A stretch of DNA of 64,000 nt. Source: Monodelphis domestica (Eukaryota; Chordata; Mammalia; Didelphimorphia; Didelphidae). Every line of letters starts with the position of its first letter. Position 1 is the stretch's first letter. Shown piece after piece: positions 33,239-44,450 of this stretch. The stretch covers positions 109,725,043 through 109,789,042 of the forward strand of contig NC_077228.1 of assembly GCF_027887165.1 (NCBI RefSeq), given 5' to 3'. The position numbers were made by a program, and so were the translations under genes. Under the pieces are notes generated by a model, which saw only the letters and a list, made by a program, of their open reading frames with translations, ran no database searches and was not told the DNA's origin.

Positions 33239-33769
33239 GCTCTGTCCCAGTGAGAGCAGAGTTCGACACTCTTTTTCTTTCCCCAACTTTCTCTCACTAT
33301 TAGCAGCTGAGGTGATGAGAAGCAGGAGCAGACTCAGGGCACACGAGCCAGTTTAAAAATGCAGTTATGATAGACATTTCTGAGGTTTGTGGCTTAGTGA
33401 CTAATTCCACACTGGGTACAAAGAGCTTGTTCTGTCTTGAGACATTTTAGAGATGCTAGGCCCTGGGCCCAGGAGGTAAATGCCACCTCTAAGTTCTCTC
33501 CACTTTCATTGTATCTAGAGGAATTTATCCTTTTCCAAATTATGTAGAGGCCAATCCCTCCAATGCCATGAAATATCTCATCCCTCTGGCAAGAATATAG
33601 ACTGTCCCAAAAGGTTTAGGGTGATTTAAGTCTTTAATAACTTAAGTTCTCTAATTTTTATAGATACCCTGTATTTGTGAGATTCTCCCCTTCCCCCCCC
33701 AAAAGGGGAAAGAAACCTTTTTTAATAGCATTCCGAATTATGGATGAATTTTCTTCCAAGTTAAATTTT

Positions 33770-34140
33770 TTGTATATTTTTCTTGATTACATATAAAAAT
33801 AATTTTAACCATTCATTTTTTAAGAATTTTAGTTCTAAACTCTCCCTTCCTCCTTTCTCTCCCCCCTCCTTGAGAAGGCAAACTATTTGATATATATTAT
33901 TCATGTGCAGTCATTCAAAACATATTTCATAGATGAATTTAAACCCCAGTCTCAACTTCTCCACTCAGCCCATATTTCTGTTGTCTTTTTTCCTTCATCC
34001 ATATTAACATTGTCTTCATTGCCGTCTTTCCTCAATTCAGAGCAGAGGACAGAAAACATGGTAAGGAGCAGCCCATTTCAGGGGATTCCAAGTGAGATCA
34101 AGTAGGCTCTTTATCCAGGCTTGATTGCAAGCCCCGTTCA
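33770..34140 (-). mobile_element. Old L1 LINE 3'UTR fragment
   Basis: 'ttcttgattacatataaaaa', 'gaaggcaaactatttgatat' and 'gtgcagtcattcaaaacata' parallel the fragment at 42455. Confidence 0.6.
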
Positions 34141-34234
34141 TTACCATACATGTTTTGGTACTCATTACATGGACGATATTAATTCTACCCTCTAGTGAAG
34201 ACATCATTAGAGAGATTTGGCCTGGATTATATTT

Positions 34235-34640
34235 CTTTTCTTTTTTAAACCCCTACCTTCCATCTTAGAATAAATAGTATATATTATATTGTATTATTTT
34301 GTATTATACTATATTGTATTGTATTGTGTTATATTGTATTGTATTATATTGTATTGTATAATATAATGTAATATAATATAATATAATGTAATATATTATT
34401 ATTTTTATTATATTATATTATATTACATTACATTACATTATATTATGTTATATTATATTACATTATATTACATTACATTACATTACATTATATTATATAT
34501 CTAAAGCAGATGAGAAGTAAGGTTAGTCAGTTTAGGTTAATTGATTTGCCCAGGGTCACACAGCTAGGAAGTATCTGAGGTTATAGTTGAACCTCCTGAC
34601 TCCAGGCCTGGCTCTATCCACTGAGTCATCTAGCTACCCT
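34235..34640 (-). mobile_element. Short marsupial SINE split by an internal microsatellite
   Basis: Left part 'aaacccctaccttccatctt' at 34248-34270 and right part from 'aaagcagatgagaagtaagg' at 34503 are adjacent blocks in an ordinary copy. About 230 bp of ATTGT/ATTAT repeat now separates them. Confidence 0.85.
34270..34500. repeat. (ATTGT/ATTAT/ATTAC)n pentanucleotide microsatellite
   Basis: TATTG-type units change to TATAA and then to ATTAC units across the array. It sits exactly where the host SINE normally reads 'aatcaatactgtgtattggt'. Confidence 0.9.
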
Positions 34641-34790
34641 ATAGCTTCTTGAATAAGAGCAAATCATCTTATCTTTCCTTATCAGTAAAATGGGGATATT
34701 GTCTGTAACTTGAGTCTTTTACCTTCCAGGGTAATAGTGAGGAAAGCATTTTGGAAGTTGCTGTATAAAATGGGATCTATTACTACCAGC
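34640..34790 (+). mobile_element. MIR fragment
   Basis: 'cttatcagtaaaatggggat' and 'ttggaagttgctgtataaaa'. Confidence 0.6.
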
Positions 34791-35689
34791 AGTAAGACCC
34801 AGAATCAGACTGAATGAGTTAATGTTGAGAAAGCCTATTTAAAATGAAGTGTTCTATGCTAATGCTATGTGCATTTGGGTTCTGAATTAATTACCAGCAG
34901 TAGTTGGTTTTATGGCATGTTGCCTTCCTGTGTGCTCAGTATTTACAGAAATACCATCTCTTAGTTTGTTCCTAATTGCATTTTAACTGTCAGTCCCATT
35001 GACGGGAATATCTTTCTTAGTGGGAAGTTGAACTAGCCAGTTTGGTCCCAATTTTGGATTAGAATTTTTAAAAAGCATTGATTGGCACAGGAGTTTTTCT
35101 GTGGCCTTAGAAGCCAACGCAGAAACATCTCTATTTTCCTCTTTCCACTTAAGAATGACATTTCTCCTTTTGAAATCCCTGATGGGGGATTTAAGATGGG
35201 GAATTTTGGGAATGTTTCCATTGGTCCTGTTGGACCAACTCTTCTTTACAAAATCTCAGTGGTCCAAACCTTAAGCAGGATTAGTGAATGATGACAGGTG
35301 GCTTTTGTTGTTGTTGTTTGGGGGTTTTGTGGAGGAAAAATAAAAGTGTTTGTAACTTGGCTGGATCAACCCTTTCTTTGGTCACTTGGTTTGGAAAAAG
35401 CCAAAGGGGAAGTTGTGTCCTGTACTCTGGAAAGCAGAGCTGAGTTTAAAGAACATGACCTCTCCCACCCTTTGCCCTGAGCCAGTTTACAGAAACAGTA
35501 AACAAGATTTAGCTCTTTCCTGGGTGCTCTCTTCTTCAGAACCGACTCCATCCCAGCCATTTGCCCCCAGAGGGTTATTGTTCCTGATGAACACAAGTGG
35601 TTCCTCTCAGGCTCCAGATGGGGCAGGCTGAGTTGGGCCAAGGGGAGAAGGACCTGATTTCTTCCATGATAGATTTAGGCTAGGACACA

Positions 35690-35960
35690 AAAGGGGCTGT
35701 CCTGGCTGAGAGTTATTGAGCACCAGAAAGGGAAGTTAAATAAATGATACAGGTAAAGACAGATGACTAGAGATGCGTCACAAGTATGATTAAATGCCAG
35801 AGATGGGGCACAGTGCCCTTAGTGCAGTAGGAGCATAGAAGAAGGCAAGAGTAATTTAGGTGGAGGTAGTCAGGGAAGGTTTCACCAAGGGTGGAATTTG
35901 AGTGGAGCCTTAAAGTCTGGGTCTCCATCCAAATGACATTTGGAAGGATTATCATAACTA
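35690..35960 (+). mobile_element. Ancient mammalian interspersed repeat fragment
   Basis: 'ggaggtagtcagggaaggtt' and 'gtggaatttgagtggagcct' match the family described at 13195. Confidence 0.55.
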
Positions 35961-35965
35961 AACAA

Positions 35966-36212
35966 TGGCAGCTGGGTGGCTTGGTAAATAGAGTGCTGGA
36001 CCCAGAGGCAGGAAGACTTGAGTTCAAATCCAATCTCAAACATGTTGAATTGTGTGACCCTGGGCAAATCACTTAACCTCTGAGTGCCCAACAGAAGGAT
36101 CCACTGGAAATGGAAATGGCAAACCACTTTAGTATCTTTGCCAAGAAAATCCTATGGATAGCTATGGTCCATGGGGTCACAAAGAGACAGGATTGAGTAA
36201 CAACATTATATT
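35966..36212 (+). mobile_element. MAR1-type SINE
   Basis: Head 'ggcagctgggtggcttggta', middle 'tggaaatggcaaaccacttt' and tail 'catggggtcacaaagagaca'. Confidence 0.9.
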
Positions 36213-36224
36213 ACAATATAATTG

Positions 36225-36422
36225 ACTTAAAAAATAAAAGCCTTGCCTTCTGTCTTAGAATCAATACTAAGTATCAGTTTTAAGACAAAAGAATGGTAAG
36301 GACTGGGCAATTGGTGTTGTGACTTGTCCAGGGTCACACAGCTAGGAAATGTCTAAGGTCAAATTTGAATCCATATCCTCCCCATTCCAGACCTAGTGGT
36401 CTATCCATTGTACTACCTTGCC
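36225..36422 (-). mobile_element. Short marsupial tRNA-derived SINE
   Basis: Minus copy directly after the MAR1 element: 'ccttctgtcttagaatcaat' to 'gtctatccattgtactacct'. Confidence 0.88.
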
Positions 36423-36619
36423 TTACCTGCCTTTCTTTTTAATCCTCCATATTTTTATTTAATTAACTTAATTTTTTAATAATTTAAATTATTGAAGTAA
36501 TTTAATTCATTTAATCGTAATTTAATTCATTTAATTTTTCATCCTCTGTATACTTTTAAAAGTGTGTTTCCGAAAAGGGTCTGCAGGCTTTGCCAGACTG
36601 CCAAGAGGGAATCTATGAC

Positions 36620-36765
36620 ACACACACAAAAAGGTGAAGAACCCTTGATCTAGCCCATCCCCCTTATTTTACAGATTAGGAAATGAAGGAGGAACCCCAG
36701 TGCTAGAGTTGGGCTTTGAACCCAGGTCTCTTGACCCTCAATCCCTCAAGGGTTCTTTCCCACTG
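36620..36765 (-). mobile_element. MIR fragment
   Basis: 'cccttattttacagattagg' and 'gggctttgaacccaggtctc'. Confidence 0.65.
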
Positions 36766-36779
36766 CCACACCCCGGAGA

Positions 36780-37100
36780 ATTCACATGCCCTTGACCTGA
36801 GATTTATTTGTTAATATCCGCTTGGAAACTAGGAAAAAGAAATGATTCCACCTCCATTTGCATAGCTGTTTTCTGGCGAGATCACTAGCGGGTCTCCTTT
36901 TCCTTCCTCTTGGTTGTCCTTGTGGGGAGTTCTAAACCTGGAGTGATGCCTCCCCTTACACTTTCTTTGTGGGAAGCTCCTCCAAGTCAAACCCCGCTTC
37001 CTCGATTCACTTTGTATCCAGAGAGTGGGTTTTACGGTGATTAGCTCGGTTTCCATAGAGACCCTATAAATAGAGGACAATTTCAATCCTGATGCCTCCG
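36780..37100. promoter_or_regulatory. Candidate intronic enhancer or promoter
   Basis: Unique-looking patch between repeats with a perfect octamer ATTTGCAT (36856-36863) and CTATAAATAG (37064-37073). The latter fits MEF2 and could also act as a TATA box. The patch has more CpG than its surroundings. Function is inferred from motifs only. Confidence 0.3.
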
Positions 37101-37420
37101 AATGATATTCACGGAGAATGTGGGGACTTGGGCTTTATTTGACTCGGGATGACCCAGTCACCCCATCCTGCCCCCTCAGACCTGAATGATGAGATTAAAA
37201 CCCACTTGAGGGGAAAAGGGTCAATAATAATGGAGAGGATAAGCGCATATTTGGTAAGGGATTAAACAAAATCCCCCTGCTTTCTCTTAGAAATAGCAGG
37301 ACTCTGGGAACCTTTAGGAATGAGCCTATCTCTGAGCATTCCCTTACCCAAAGGAGCAAAAGGCTGAAATGTTTGGTTTTAGCCTTGTGCTGTTTAGTTT
37401 GCAGAACCTAAAAGCAGGGG

Positions 37421-37600
37421 GGGCTTAGCTAGGTGGCACAGTGGACAGAATGCCAGGCCTAGAGTAGAGAGGACCTAGGTTCAAATCTGACCTCAGACAT
37501 GTCCTAGCTGTGTGTCCCTGGACAAGTCACTTAGTTCCAGTTCCCTAGCCCTTACTACTCCTCTGCCTTGGAACCAGTATCAATTCATGTGCTGTAATGA
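37421..37600 (+). mobile_element. Short marsupial tRNA-derived SINE
   Basis: 'cttagctaggtggcacagtg' to 'gccttggaaccagtatcaat'; the 3' end is truncated. Confidence 0.88.
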
Positions 37601-37806
37601 CCACTAAAGAGTTTTGGATTTTTTTTCTTTCACCTGGAAGAAGGAAATTAAAAAAAAAAAGTCTCTGTGGAAAAGCAACTGACATCTATTTTCTGGAGTG
37701 TGCTAGTTAGAGCAGGTGGCGCTTTTTGATGCGTTGGTTGCTGAGTTCCCCAGTCACCATGTCACCATGGTTTTCCTCACTTTCAAAACTTGTAGCTAGG
37801 TTGTGG

Positions 37807-37807
<1 letters not shown>

Positions 37808-37845
<38 letters not shown>

Positions 37846-37858
37846 ACGCGCGCGCGCT
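37808..37858. repeat. (TG)n(CG)n microsatellite
   Basis: About 17 TG units run into CGCACGCGCGCGCGC. Alternating purine-pyrimidine, hence Z-DNA-prone. Confidence 0.95.
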
Positions 37859-37875
37859 TTTCTTAAAAAAAAAAA

Positions 37876-38080
37876 AAAGGGAGCAGCTGGGTGGCTCAGT
37901 GGATTGAGAGCCAGACCTAGAGATGGGAGGTCCTGGGTTCAAATTTGACCTTCAGACACTTCCTGTGTGACCCTGGACAAGTCACTTAACTCCCATTGCC
38001 TAAACCCTCACTACTTTTCTGCCTTAGAACCAATACACAGTATTGTATACTGAAGGTAAGGTCTTTATTTTTAAAAAGAA
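37876..38080 (+). mobile_element. Short marsupial tRNA-derived SINE
   Basis: 'ggagcagctgggtggctcag' to 'actgaaggtaaggtctttat'. Confidence 0.9.
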
Positions 38081-38204
38081 TACCCTATTTGTATTTGATT
38101 CTCCAGTCTAGTAAGAACAGCAGTATTACACTCCAGCAAATATCTGCATATAACCCATCACTAGCTATCTTAGAGCTATTAACATCAATTCAACCCAGCA
38201 AGGG

Positions 38205-38468
38205 ACTTTGTTATTGTTGTTATTGGGTCGTGCCTGATTCTTCATGAGCCCATTTGGGGTTTTCTGGATAGTTTCTGGAGTATTCTGCCATTTCTTTCTC
38301 TAGCTCATTTTACAGATGAGGAAACTGAGGTCATTAGGGTTAAGTGACTTGCCAAGGGTCACACAGCTAGGAAGTATCTGAGGCCAAATTTGAACTCGAG
38401 AAGAGAAGTCTCAGCAGTCCCAGACCCACCATTCTATCCACTCACTGCACCACCAGAGGACCTAGCTT
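38205..38468 (-). mobile_element. MAR1-type SINE
   Basis: Minus copy: 'gttattgggtcgtgcctgat', 'ttttacagatgaggaaactg' and 'ggtcacacagctaggaagta'. Confidence 0.9.
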
Positions 38469-38639
38469 GGGCCAAAGTGCTTACTTAAGCCACCTTAAAT
38501 TTCCTTTGGTTTTCTTGATGGTTTCCTCTCTGTCCCTTTCTCAATTCCCTTCCATTCCTCACCCTCAACTCTTCCTTGTTAAGTAAATAGTCAAGTAAAA
38601 TAAATTGGATTTAGCAGTCATGTTTAAAGATGGTGCCTC

Positions 38640-39185
38640 ATTTTGTACCCCTTGTCTACAACCTCTGTGCTAAGAAGAAAGAGGCACATTTCACCATCAT
38701 CTTCTGAAGTCACTGTTTTCATCAGAGTTCTGAAGTCTTACTGTTGTTTTCCTTTAGAGTATCAATGGCATTCATCTTGTAAGCTATTTTTCCGGTTCTG
38801 TTTACCTTGCTCTACACTGGTTTATATAGATCTTCCCAAGAGCCTCTGAATTCTTCATATTCAGAATTTTACCACACGATAATATCCCATTACATTCATA
38901 TACCACAATTTGTTCAGCCATTCCCCAATCAATGGATCTCACTTGGTTTCCAGTTCTTTGCTACCAAAAAAAGTGTTGCTATAAGTATTTTCATATAGAT
39001 GAGACCTTTCCTTCTGTTACTGACTTCTTTGGAATATATGCATAGTAGGGAATTCTTTGGGTCAGAGGACAAATATATTATTTCAGTGACTTTTGGGGTA
39101 TAATTCCAAATTGCTTTCTAGAATAGTTGAACCAATTCACAACTCCACTGAAAGTGCATTAGTGTGCTATCTTGCCACAGCTCCT
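38640..39185 (-). mobile_element. L1 LINE, 3'UTR
   Basis: 'ttccggttctgtttaccttg', 'accacaatttgttcagccat' and 'cattccccaatcaatggatc'. Older than the copy at 4170. Confidence 0.8.
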
Positions 39186-39189
39186 TCCT

Positions 39190-39545
39190 TAACAGATTCA
39201 CCAGGCATTTATTAAGCACCTATTATGTGCAGAGTTGATATTTGAGGTTGGGTTACAGAGCTAAGATATGGCCTCTGCTATGAAGGACCTAAGAAACTAC
39301 TGGAGAATAAAACATAATAAGAACTGTTATTTATGTAGTGAAATAAAATTTATAAAGTACTTTACATATATTATCTCATTTGAGCCTTGTAGCAATTCTG
39401 GGACTTCAGTTGTAATTGTCTCCATTTTACAGATGAAATTGAGGCTGAGAGATAGGGTATACCTTGGTCTTAATCACGCAGCTAATAAATGTCAAGTCCA
39501 GGGCTGGAAGTCAGGTCCAGCACTGACCACTATAATGCAACTTAG
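39190..39545 (-). mobile_element. MIR/Ther-type CORE-SINE relics
   Basis: 'gcatttattaagcacctatt', 'ttacatatattatctcattt' and 'ccattttacagatgaaattg'. Possibly two adjoining copies. Confidence 0.65.
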
Positions 39546-39984
39546 AATGTGCTAAGTACCTACTTCTCTGGTGTAAAGCAAACAGAGAGGGGTGAGAGGT
39601 TTGAGGAGGAAACATGGCTTCATTTCATTATCCCAGCTCAAAAATCACCCTTTTACTTTTCTTACTTACTTCAAGGGTCTCCACAAACCCCTCACAGTGT
39701 CAGTAGTGGGAAAAATTCTGGAGATCTTCTTTGCCAAAGTGCCTGTAGCATCTTCATTTCTGGAGTACTTAGTACAGGAAATGTGGGGCCAAGAGAAACA
39801 AATGGCATGTGTGCCTAGGGTTACAGAATGGGTTAAAATCAGGACTCCTGTATTATATATAGTTTTGGTTCCAGCTCCCAGGACACCCCCTTTAGGATGC
39901 TGCATTCAATTGTCAGAACAAAAGTATATTTGGTATCTTTTCTGGTCTTGGTTTTATTTTGATCAGTTGAAAAGAAATAGGACT

Positions 39985-40152
39985 TGGAGGTGCAACTAGG
40001 TGGCCTGGTGTTGGGAGGAGCTGGGTTCAAATTGGCCTCAGACACTTCCTAGCAGTGTGACCCTGGATGAATCACTTAACTCCATTTGCCTACCCCTTGC
40101 CCTGCTGTCTTAGAGTTATTATTAAGACCGAAAGTAAGGGTTTAAAAAGAAG
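39985..40152 (+). mobile_element. Short marsupial tRNA-derived SINE
   Basis: 'ggaggtgcaactaggtggcc' to 'accgaaagtaagggtttaaa'; it lacks part of the head. Confidence 0.85.
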
Positions 40153-40439
40153 AAAAAAAAGAAAAAACAAGCTGCTTAACTTCTCCTTGCCTCAGTTTCT
40201 TCATCTACAAAATGGAGATATTATTTACCTGCATTTTATATCCTTGGGGTGTAGTAGTGATAGGATAAGGTCATACATTATACCACAAACGATTGTTTTT
40301 ATTATTGTTGTTGCCATTTGTTGGCTAAGAATCCTATGCTCTATAACGCATCTGGCTTTTTGGCATTTCAAATCTTTGAATGAATTATTGTATCCACTCA
40401 CCAAAAAAGGAAGAGAGAAACTTTCCTTTCTTTTCTCAC

Positions 40440-40620
40440 TTACCAGGTAGGTAGCGTAATAGAGTATTTCTGGGAGTCAGGAAGGCCTGAGTTTGAAATC
40501 CTACCTCAAACATTTAATAGCTCTGTGACGCTGAGCAAGTTACTCAACCCTTGTCTCCCTCTGTTTCTTTATTTGTCAAATAAAGATAATAATGCATAAA
40601 GAAAGAATTCTGTACTCTAA
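40440..40620 (+). mobile_element. MAR1/MIR-type SINE
   Basis: 'ggtaggtagcgtaatagagt', 'gagcaagttactcaaccctt' and 'tttgtcaaataaagataata'. Confidence 0.7.
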
Positions 40621-40969
40621 AGCAGCATCATAGGTAATGGACGTTGGAGGTCTTCCACTCTCATCAGAGTTAAAAGGAAAAGGTTGAAAATTTTCTAGAG
40701 GAGAGTATGGACATCATTGCTCCAAAAACCTCTGCTAGGATGGCTGCCTTTGATAACTGAAGGGAAGTGTCAGGGGAACCACAGCATTTCATAAAGGCAG
40801 TAGCAGGTTTGGAATTTAGAAGTAAAGAGGGAAAACTAGGGGAAATGGAGCAAGGAAGTAACTGGTAGGAACTTTAAAAATCATGTGACTGCCTCACGGA
40901 AACAACTAATCAATTGCTGAAATTAACCATCCTTGGAAATAGGTCCATTTGTATTGCATCCTCCCTGGT

Positions 40970-41135
40970 TAATAGGATCATAGATTTAAAGTTAGAAGGG
41001 GACTTATCTAGTCTCATCCCTCATTGTGCAGATAAGAGAAACTGATGTCCACCAAGGAAAAATTACTTGCCTGTTGTCACACAGATTTTTGGTGGTAGAG
41101 CTGAGATCAGCGCCTTCTCCCCTAGAATCTAAATT
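40970..41135 (-). mobile_element. MIR-like SINE
   Basis: 'aggatcatagatttaaagtt', 'gtgcagataagagaaactga' and 'ttgtcacacagatttttggt'. Confidence 0.65.
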
Positions 41136-41479
41136 TTTTCATTTCTTCTTGTGAGTGGGTTTAGAGCTTCAATCTGCTTTGCCACTCCCTGGTCTAGAGC
41201 AAAGAGTAGTTCAGTATTGTGGGTGTTTGTCTAGAACAGAGATGAGAAGAAACGATGGGGACTCTTATCACCTCTTGCCTGTTCCAGACCCGAGCTCTAT
41301 CCACCAAATTAGACTAACTTCAAAGGTGAAACATAAGATTCCATTTTGCCCCAGGTTGCCAACTTGTTCTAAAATCTTTGCAAAATCTCTTCCCCTGTGT
41401 AGAATTGTAGAAAATAAGAAGTATAGAGAGTTTTAAAAAATTAATCAATTGATAAATACTTATTATGTGCCTGCGTCTC

Positions 41480-41640
41480 CAAAGTTTCAAGAGTCAAAAG
41501 ATCTAGTTTCATTCATATTCTACCACTTAGAACACTTAGACATTCTGAGACATTGATTAAATTGTTTATCCTCTTGGGGTCTCAGTTTTCTCCATGGGTA
41601 AAATGGGAATAATAATGCCTATCCTATGTCTTTTGACGTT
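41480..41640 (+). mobile_element. MIR-type CORE-SINE
   Basis: 'ctcttggggtctcagttttc' and 'gtaaaatgggaataataatg'. Confidence 0.7.
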
Positions 41641-41654
41641 TCAATGTAAAGATC

Positions 41655-41815
41655 TTTTTTTAAAGAATCATTACATTCTGTCTTAGAATCAATACTAAAT
41701 ATTAGTTCTAAGGCAGAAGAATGGTTAAGAAGAAGCAAATCAGGTTAAATAACTTGCCTGGGGTCACGCAGCCAGAAAGTTTCATTTGAACCCAGGATGA
41801 AGATCTTAATAAATG
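41655..41815 (-). mobile_element. Short marsupial tRNA-derived SINE, truncated
   Basis: 'tctgtcttagaatcaatact' to 'ggtcacgcagccagaaagtt'; head missing. Confidence 0.8.
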
Positions 41816-42109
41816 CTTTCCTCCTGCCTCAAGTATTTATTTTTATTTTTTTCTGGGTTATATATGCATTATTAATAAATGCTTTTGAATTCAAGTTGAA
41901 ATGAGATAATATGGGTGAAAGTGCCATACTCATATAGGTATGGCATTGATTGTAGCCTAATTATTATACTGTGTATGAGGGATCCAGGGGAGAGCTGCTA
42001 GAGCAAAAGAAAACAGAGACAGGCTGCTTGTGGTCTAGCCTGAGGAAAGTGAGATCTTCATACAGGAAAATATTTAGATTTTCAAAAAGCAACAGGTAGA
42101 GAATAGACC

Positions 42110-42260
42110 ACACAGTCAAGGTGCTAAGTGTGAAGGCAGTGCAGCCTGATGTAATAGGAAGAGAGCCAGTTTCAGCGTCAGGAAGTCCTAGCTTCCAGTC
42201 CCACCTCTGACACAGACTGGCTACGTGACCCTAAGCAAATTCGCCAAGGCTAGACATTTC
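42110..42260 (+). mobile_element. MAR1/MIR-type SINE fragment
   Basis: 'tcaggaagtcctagcttcca' and 'gtgaccctaagcaaattcgc'. Confidence 0.6.
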
Positions 42261-42454
42261 TGATTTGCATAGGTAGAGAAGTTTCTCCCTATGACCAGGA
42301 AATCACAGGTCTGGTCCAAAACAGCAATAATAACACCACCAGCAAGTTCACTGTCCTCGCTGACCTTTCGTTGGTGATCTCAGACGGCTTTCAGTCATCC
42401 CACAGAGTAAGTGCTATACTCAGCAATCTCTGACTTCTCCTTCGGATAAAAACC

Positions 42455-42930
42455 TCAACTTTTAAAAAACAATATATTTTCTTACAATTACACGTAAGAA
42501 CAATTTTGAACATCCATTTCTTAAAATTCTGATCCTCTCCCTTCCCCCCCTTCCACGAGAGAACAAGCAATTTGATATAGGTTATACATGTGCAGTCATG
42601 CAAAACATATTTCCTTATTAGTCATGTTGTGAAAGAAAACACAGACCACACACTCTCACACACACTTACCATAAAGGAAGTGAAAATAGTATGGTTATAG
42701 TTTCTGCATTCACATGCCATCCGTTCTTTCTCTGGAGGCAGATAGCATTTTTCCTCATGAGGCCTTCAGAATTGTCTTGGATCATTGTGTTGCTGAGAAT
42801 AGCTCAGTCATTCAGAGCTGCTCATCGTACAATATTGCTGTTACTGTGTACAGTGTTCTCCTGAAAAACATCATCTCTTTGAACACCCGTTCTCTTCCTA
42901 TGACACATGATAGCTGAAAAAAGAAAATGA
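42455..42930 (-). mobile_element. L1 LINE, 3'UTR
   Basis: 'aagcaatttgatataggtta', 'gtgcagtcatgcaaaacata' and 'gttctttctctggaggcaga'. Confidence 0.75.
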
Positions 42931-42959
42931 TAGATCCCTCAGAAGGGAGAAGGAAGGAT

Positions 42960-43755
42960 GATGCCTGGGGACTTCTGGCCAAGATGGCTTCCTGAACAGA
43001 GGCAAGACCAATTTTCTCCTTATTTACTCCAACAATTCCCCCCTCCCCAAATCACATCAAGCCAAATGTCCAAGAGTCCAATGAGAAACTATAGTAAATT
43101 CTACCACCCCAAAACTGCCCAAGAAATTAGCCAGAAGCCATTGGCCCATTGGTAGTAGGAAAGGGGACCACCAGCAAAAGCAAATCAACCAGCAGCCTCT
43201 CTATGCTGGCAGAGGTGAACCATGCCTGGACCCTGCAAGGCTTTGTATCCCCATGGCAACAAGGGTAGAGAAAGCCCCAGGGTGGGAGGATGGATACCCA
43301 CAGAGGGATGGATGCCGTGTATCAATCAGTAAAACACATTCTTGCTCAGAACAAGACATCTTGGGGCCAGGGGTTCTGAGGTCCTTAACATGACCTGAGA
43401 TGTCATAGAGGACCTAATACATCTCGAGCTCCCTGGAGATTTCCAGGATGTGACAGAATCTAAGGAATATAGGACAAGACCAAGTATTGAGGCCATCTCA
43501 CCCACCGAAAACCAGAGTGTGGGAAAGAGCCTGTACCAATTACAAAGTCCTAATTCAGAAACTAAGGCTGGAAAAAAAAAGAATAATAAACTCCATAATA
43601 ATAATAAAAATAATAATAAAGAAAAGTAAACTCCAACTACTATAAAGACTGTTTATATCCAATTTGTAAAGATGGAATCATTCCATCATAACTGCAAGCA
43701 GAGACTCAAAGGAAAAATAGATTTTCTATAAGCAAATACCTATAAGAAATTAAGT
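42960..43755 (+). mobile_element. L1-type 5'UTR
   Basis: Opens 'ctggggacttctggccaaga' with the YY1-like CAAGATGGC at 42980-42988, a layout typical of LINE-1 5' ends. It continues as GC-moderate sequence without stop-free frames and ends in an A-rich stretch (43570-43640) plus about 110 bp. ORF1 and ORF2 are absent; see findings for the composite structure. Confidence 0.55.
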
Positions 43756-43756
43756 A

Positions 43757-43945
43757 AGGGAGCACCTAGGTGAGCCAGATCTGGAAAAAGGAGATCCTGG
43801 GTTCAAACCTGGCCTCAGACACTTCCTAGCAGTATGGGCAAGTCACTTAGCCCCAGTTGCCTAGCCTTTGCTGCACTTCTCCATTGGAACCAATACTTAG
43901 TATTGATACTAAGACAGAAAATAAGGTTTTCTAAAAAAGAAAAGA
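43757..43945 (+). mobile_element. Short marsupial tRNA-derived SINE
   Basis: 'aagggagcacctaggtgagc' to 'ctaagacagaaaataaggtt'. Confidence 0.85.
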
Positions 43946-43954
43946 AATGAATTA

Positions 43955-44450
43955 AAAACTGGGGTGGGGGGAGTTCCTGTCACTTGGAGAATAGTTGAAC
44001 AAATTGTGTCATGTGAATGTAATGGAATATTAGAAGACATTCTACAACTGATGAAAGAGGTTATTTCAGAGAATCCTGACAAGTATGAACTGATGCAGAG
44101 TAAAGTGAGCAGAACCAGGAGAACAATGTATACAGGAACAACACTGTAAAGAAAAATTACTATTAAAGACTTAAGAACTCTGATTAAAGCTATGACCAAT
44201 CATGTTACCAGAGAACTTATGTTAAACAAATTACTTTCCTCCTGTTAGAAGGATGAAGAGCCTAAGATGCCTAAAGATATATATATACACATATATATGC
44301 ATACTTTTTTTTGCATGACTGCTATGGATTTGTTTTTCTTAGCTATTCTTAATCTGTTAAAATACTTTTTTTCTTCCTGTTTTTAATTGAGGAAGACGTT
44401 GGGGGTAGAGAAAGAGCTAATAATATTCATGCAAACAAAAAAACACAGAC
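43955..44450 (+). mobile_element. L1 LINE, 3' end
   Basis: 'gaatagttgaacaaattgtg', 'gtatgaactgatgcagagta' and 'gtgagcagaaccaggagaac', then a diverged 3'UTR. Confidence 0.75.

Noticed and set aside
39592..39999. 135-codon plus-strand frame
   Set aside because: Runs into a SINE at its 3' end; no splice sites, promoter or recognisable family.
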